Source: Paenibacillus sp. FSL R5-0490
Lineage (GTDB): Bacteria; Bacillota; Bacilli; Bacillales; Cytobacillaceae
DNA: 64,000 nucleotides
NCBI RefSeq assembly: GCF_001956215.1
Contig: NZ_MRTQ01000015.1
Span: forward strand, 1 to 64,000
Reading direction: 5' to 3'
Below, in pieces: positions 62,113 to 64,000 of this stretch. The notes beneath the pieces are model-generated. The model did not search any database. It saw only the letters and a list, made by a program, of their open reading frames with translations, and was not told the origin of the DNA. The position numbers were made by a program, and so were the translations under genes. Position 1 is the first letter of the stretch, and each line of letters opens with the position of its first letter.

Positions 62113-62208
62113 ATGACAGAGATTTTGCTTTATGTCGGTACATATATTTCGCTAACTTTTGCCCTTGGCTGGCTGATTACGGTTGCTTTTAATCTATTTT
62201 TAAAATGA
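62113..62208 (+). CDS. 31-aa single-pass membrane peptide
   Basis: The ATG follows GGGGGAGGAACC. The peptide is almost wholly hydrophobic (LLYVGTYISLTFALGWLITV) with one acidic residue at the start and a lysine at the end. Tiny membrane peptides of this kind often regulate a larger membrane complex or act as toxins, and neither can be decided here. A second small gene follows 108 bp later with another strong ribosome binding site. Confidence 0.6.
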   Translation: MTEILLYVGTYISLTFALGWLITVAFNLFLK

Positions 62209-62315
62209 AAACCTTTGTAAAAAAGCTATTAAAGTCCTTTTCCTCTGCATGCACTCAGGACGCAGCTGCTCGTGCACATCTTTAAGGAATCTTATTATCC
62301 GGGGAGGAATTCGAT

Positions 62316-62462
62316 ATGTGGATTTTAACACTATTTTTACAGGACCGGATCCAAATGTTTGAGTATGACAGCAGGGAAGAAGCAAGAATTGAGCTAAAGA
62401 AAGCAAAAGGATGCAAAATACTATCTGAAATCATTCACTTTAGGGATTTTGAAAATAAATAA
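62316..62462 (+). CDS. Small soluble protein (48 aa)
   Basis: The ATG follows GGGGAGGAATTCG. The product has a hydrophobic-then-charged pattern (ILTLFLQDRIQMFEYDSREE, then ARIELKKAKGCKILSEI), like the short beta-alpha proteins of bacilli that follow this WILTLF start. One cysteine. A terminator lies 35 bp downstream. I do not know its role. Confidence 0.65.
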   Translation: MWILTLFLQDRIQMFEYDSREEARIELKKAKGCKILSEIIHFRDFENK

Positions 62463-62496
62463 AATTCTCTTGGACAGCCGGAATACTAATCTGGGA

Positions 62497-62532
62497 AAAG
62501 ACCTTCTTCCATTGAAGGTCTTTATTTTTTTT
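62497..62532 (+). terminator. Intrinsic terminator
   Basis: AAAGACCTTC pairs with GAAGGTCTTT around TTCCATT, then ATTTTTTTT. Confidence 0.9.
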
Positions 62533-62688
62533 ATTAGATAAACAGCTGCCTATTTTGTTTGGAAATAAGAAAACAAAGATAAAATCCGTTTAAGAGTTAT
62601 TGACTAATATCAAACGTTGGTTTAATATGTTTATTATAAAACAAACAAATTTTGATTTTGTTTATAAAGATTAGGGTGTGTTTAACCG

Positions 62689-63444
62689 ATGGAATTTTCA
62701 AATCAATTCTGGGACGCTTCTTTAGAGGAGCTTAAGCAGGGTTACATGGAAGAAAAAGAGACATACACTTGCCTGTTATGCGGGGAAAAGACGGAAAAAG
62801 GGATTGTATACCCATATAAAGATCGATTTTACGAAGCGGAACGGTATATGCGCATTCATATTGAAACGGAGCATATCTCGGTTTTTGACTATTTGCTTTC
62901 GATGGATAAGAAGCTGACAGGGCTTACGGATCATCAGAAAAGTCTTCTGCAGCTTTTTTATCAGGGGAAAAGCGATAAGGATATTCAGAAGAAGCTGGAC
63001 ATGGGGAGTACCTCGACCATTCGCCATCACCGTTTTGCCTTAAAAGAAAAGGAACGTCAGGCGAAGACCTTCCTGGCGATTATGGAATTGCTGAAGGAAA
63101 AGGATGAGCACGCACCAGCATTCCTGCCTGTCCATAAAACCGCCACAATGGTGGATGACCGCTACAACATTACAGAGGGGGAACAGGAGAAAATCCTAAA
63201 GAAATACTTTCCCGAGGGTGCCGCTAAACCCCTTGCAAAGTTTCCTCCTAGAGAGAAGCAAAGGCTGATTGTGCTGCGGGAGATTGCCGGTGGGCTGAAG
63301 GCCGAACACAAATACGGCGAGAAAGAGTTAAACGACACACTAAAGGCCATTTATGAGGATTATGCGTTGATCAGAAGGTATTTGATCGATTATGGATTTT
63401 TAGATCGAAAGCCCGATGGCAGAGAGTATTGGCTTAAAAAATAG
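62689..63444 (+). CDS. DUF2087 transcription-regulator-like protein
   Basis: A 251-residue protein. The N-terminal part has a zinc-like CLLCGEKTEKG with later histidines (MRIHIETEH). The middle is a LuxR-type helix-turn-helix (LTDHQKSLLQLFYQGKSDKD, MGSTSTIRHHRFALKEK). The C-terminal DUF2087 domain runs from EQEKILKKYFPEG to DYGFLDRKPDGREYWLKK. Such proteins are assumed to be DNA-binding regulators. It is 17 bp upstream of a GIY-YIG gene, a pairing that I recall from other bacilli. Confidence 0.88.
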   Translation: MEFSNQFWDASLEELKQGYMEEKETYTCLLCGEKTEKGIVYPYKDRFYEAERYMRIHIETEHISVFDYLLSMDKKLTGLTDHQKSLLQLFYQGKSDKDIQKKLDMGSTSTIRHHRFALKEKERQAKTFLAIMELLKEKDEHAPAFLPVHKTATMVDDRYNITEGEQEKILKKYFPEGAAKPLAKFPPREKQRLIVLREIAGGLKAEHKYGEKELNDTLKAIYEDYALIRRYLIDYGFLDRKPDGREYWLKK

Positions 63445-63461
63445 AAAAACGGGGGATTAAC

Positions 63462-63812
63462 ATGGAACGAAAAAGAGAATTGAAGCAGCAGTTTAAAGAA
63501 ACACCCATTGAAGCTGGGGTTTATCAAATTAAAAATACAGTTAACAATAAAATCTTCATTGGCAGCACAAATAATTTAAAAAGCCTGAACGGAGTCAGAT
63601 TTTCACTCGAAACAAACGGCTACATGCCTAATCGGGGGCTGCAGGAGGAATGGAATCAGTTTGGGAAAGAGGCTTTTGAAATCAGTGTTCTGGAGAAGCT
63701 GAAGAAGAAGGATGATCCGTATTTTAACGGGAAGGAAGCCCTGGGGAAGCTGGAGGAAAAGTGGCTGGAGGAGCTGCAGCCATTTGGCGATAAAGGTTAT
63801 AACCAGGAATAA
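63462..63812 (+). CDS. GIY-YIG nuclease-family protein
   Basis: A 116-residue small GIY-YIG domain: AGVYQIKNTVNNKIFIGSTNNL contains the GVY...IGS motif, and a later conserved arginine and a glutamate in EEKWLEEL could complete the site. Stand-alone members of this size have poorly known substrates. It is the second gene of the DUF2087 operon. The ATG follows GGGGGA. Confidence 0.88.
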   Translation: MERKRELKQQFKETPIEAGVYQIKNTVNNKIFIGSTNNLKSLNGVRFSLETNGYMPNRGLQEEWNQFGKEAFEISVLEKLKKKDDPYFNGKEALGKLEEKWLEELQPFGDKGYNQE

Positions 63813-63834
63813 TACCAACAATAAGAAACAATTG

Positions 63835-63869
63835 AAGTCTGGTTCCCTTATGAATCGGACTTTATTTTT
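63835..63869 (+). terminator. Probable intrinsic terminator after the GIY-YIG gene
   Basis: AAGTC with GACTT and inner TTC/GAA pairs, then TTTATTTTT. The last 130 bases of the window show no gene. Confidence 0.5.
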
Positions 63870-64000
63870 GTGGTGCAGCCTGATTTTGAAAGAATACTAG
63901 AAATCTGTGTCGATCTGGGATTTTTTATGAAAATTTTTGGTTATCTTTGTTAAAATTAAAGGCGGGAAGTTAACTTAATATAAGATATTTTATGAAAGGA

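Overview
The window reads as chromosomal DNA of a low-to-mid GC, spore-forming Bacillaceae (Bacillus sensu lato; Cytobacillus- or Mesobacillus-like is only a guess). Reasons: strong AGGAGG-type ribosome binding sites with TTG and GTG starts, a sporulenol/squalene-hopene cyclase, a PucR-type regulator, a perfect CcpA cre site, a sigma-B-type promoter before an RsbR-like gene, YitT, YetF, YqcI and DUF2515 proteins, and a 5S rRNA fragment of Bacillus type. I see no phage, transposase, tRNA, complete rRNA operon or CRISPR array.

Layout. 1-8 kb: DUF2164 and a small membrane protein, a LacI regulator, paired membrane proteins, a vWA lipoprotein, GNAT, Bcr/CflA MFS and VOC genes. 8-16 kb: a low-complexity exported protein, a very large three-domain GH18/deacetylase/GT2 enzyme, a flavin amine oxidase, a cre-controlled 43-aa cysteine protein, a prolyl-4-hydroxylase-like dioxygenase and a short YitT protein. 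17-20 kb: CynX/NimT MFS, PadR and SDR. 20.4-27 kb: a metalloid-resistance island of two units. The first is MarR (with Cys clusters), ArsO-like flavoprotein, small protein, MFS and an ArsN1-like acetyltransferase. The second is ArsR, ArsB, ArsC and a HesB/IscA-like gene with an in-frame TGA plus a SECIS-like hairpin, a candidate selenoprotein. 28-33 kb: an MMPL exporter, OmpR-type two-component system and cytochrome-oxidase-like membrane protein on the minus strand. 33-43 kb: mixed housekeeping and stress genes, including an RsbR-like protein, CutC, a MutS2-like gene broken by one TAG, and an NhaC-type antiporter.

45-57 kb is a complete-looking ectoine/hydroxyectoine catabolic cluster: eutB, a PucR regulator, doeA (eutD), eutC, a Cys/Met-metabolism PLP enzyme, an M20 deacetylase (DoeB2-like), a homoserine-dehydrogenase-like gene, an aldehyde dehydrogenase (DoeC-like) and a BCCT transporter. 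Uptake by BCCT, ring opening by DoeA, deacetylation, removal of the hydroxyl by EutB/EutC and oxidation of aspartate semialdehyde would deliver aspartate. The usual class III aminotransferase is missing and two unusual enzymes stand in the cluster. An identical 15-bp motif lies in opposite orientation before eutB and before doeA. 57-64 kb: sporulenol synthase, DUF2515, cupin, tiny proteins, and a DUF2087/GIY-YIG pair.

Between genes there are several repeat families: a 52-bp-period family in three arrays, two 20-21-bp families side by side, a structured two-hairpin element, and a duplicated TGACGTGTG hairpin. Start sites were chosen from ribosome binding sites and often differ from the longest open frame. 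All family names come from reading protein motifs; no database search was possible.
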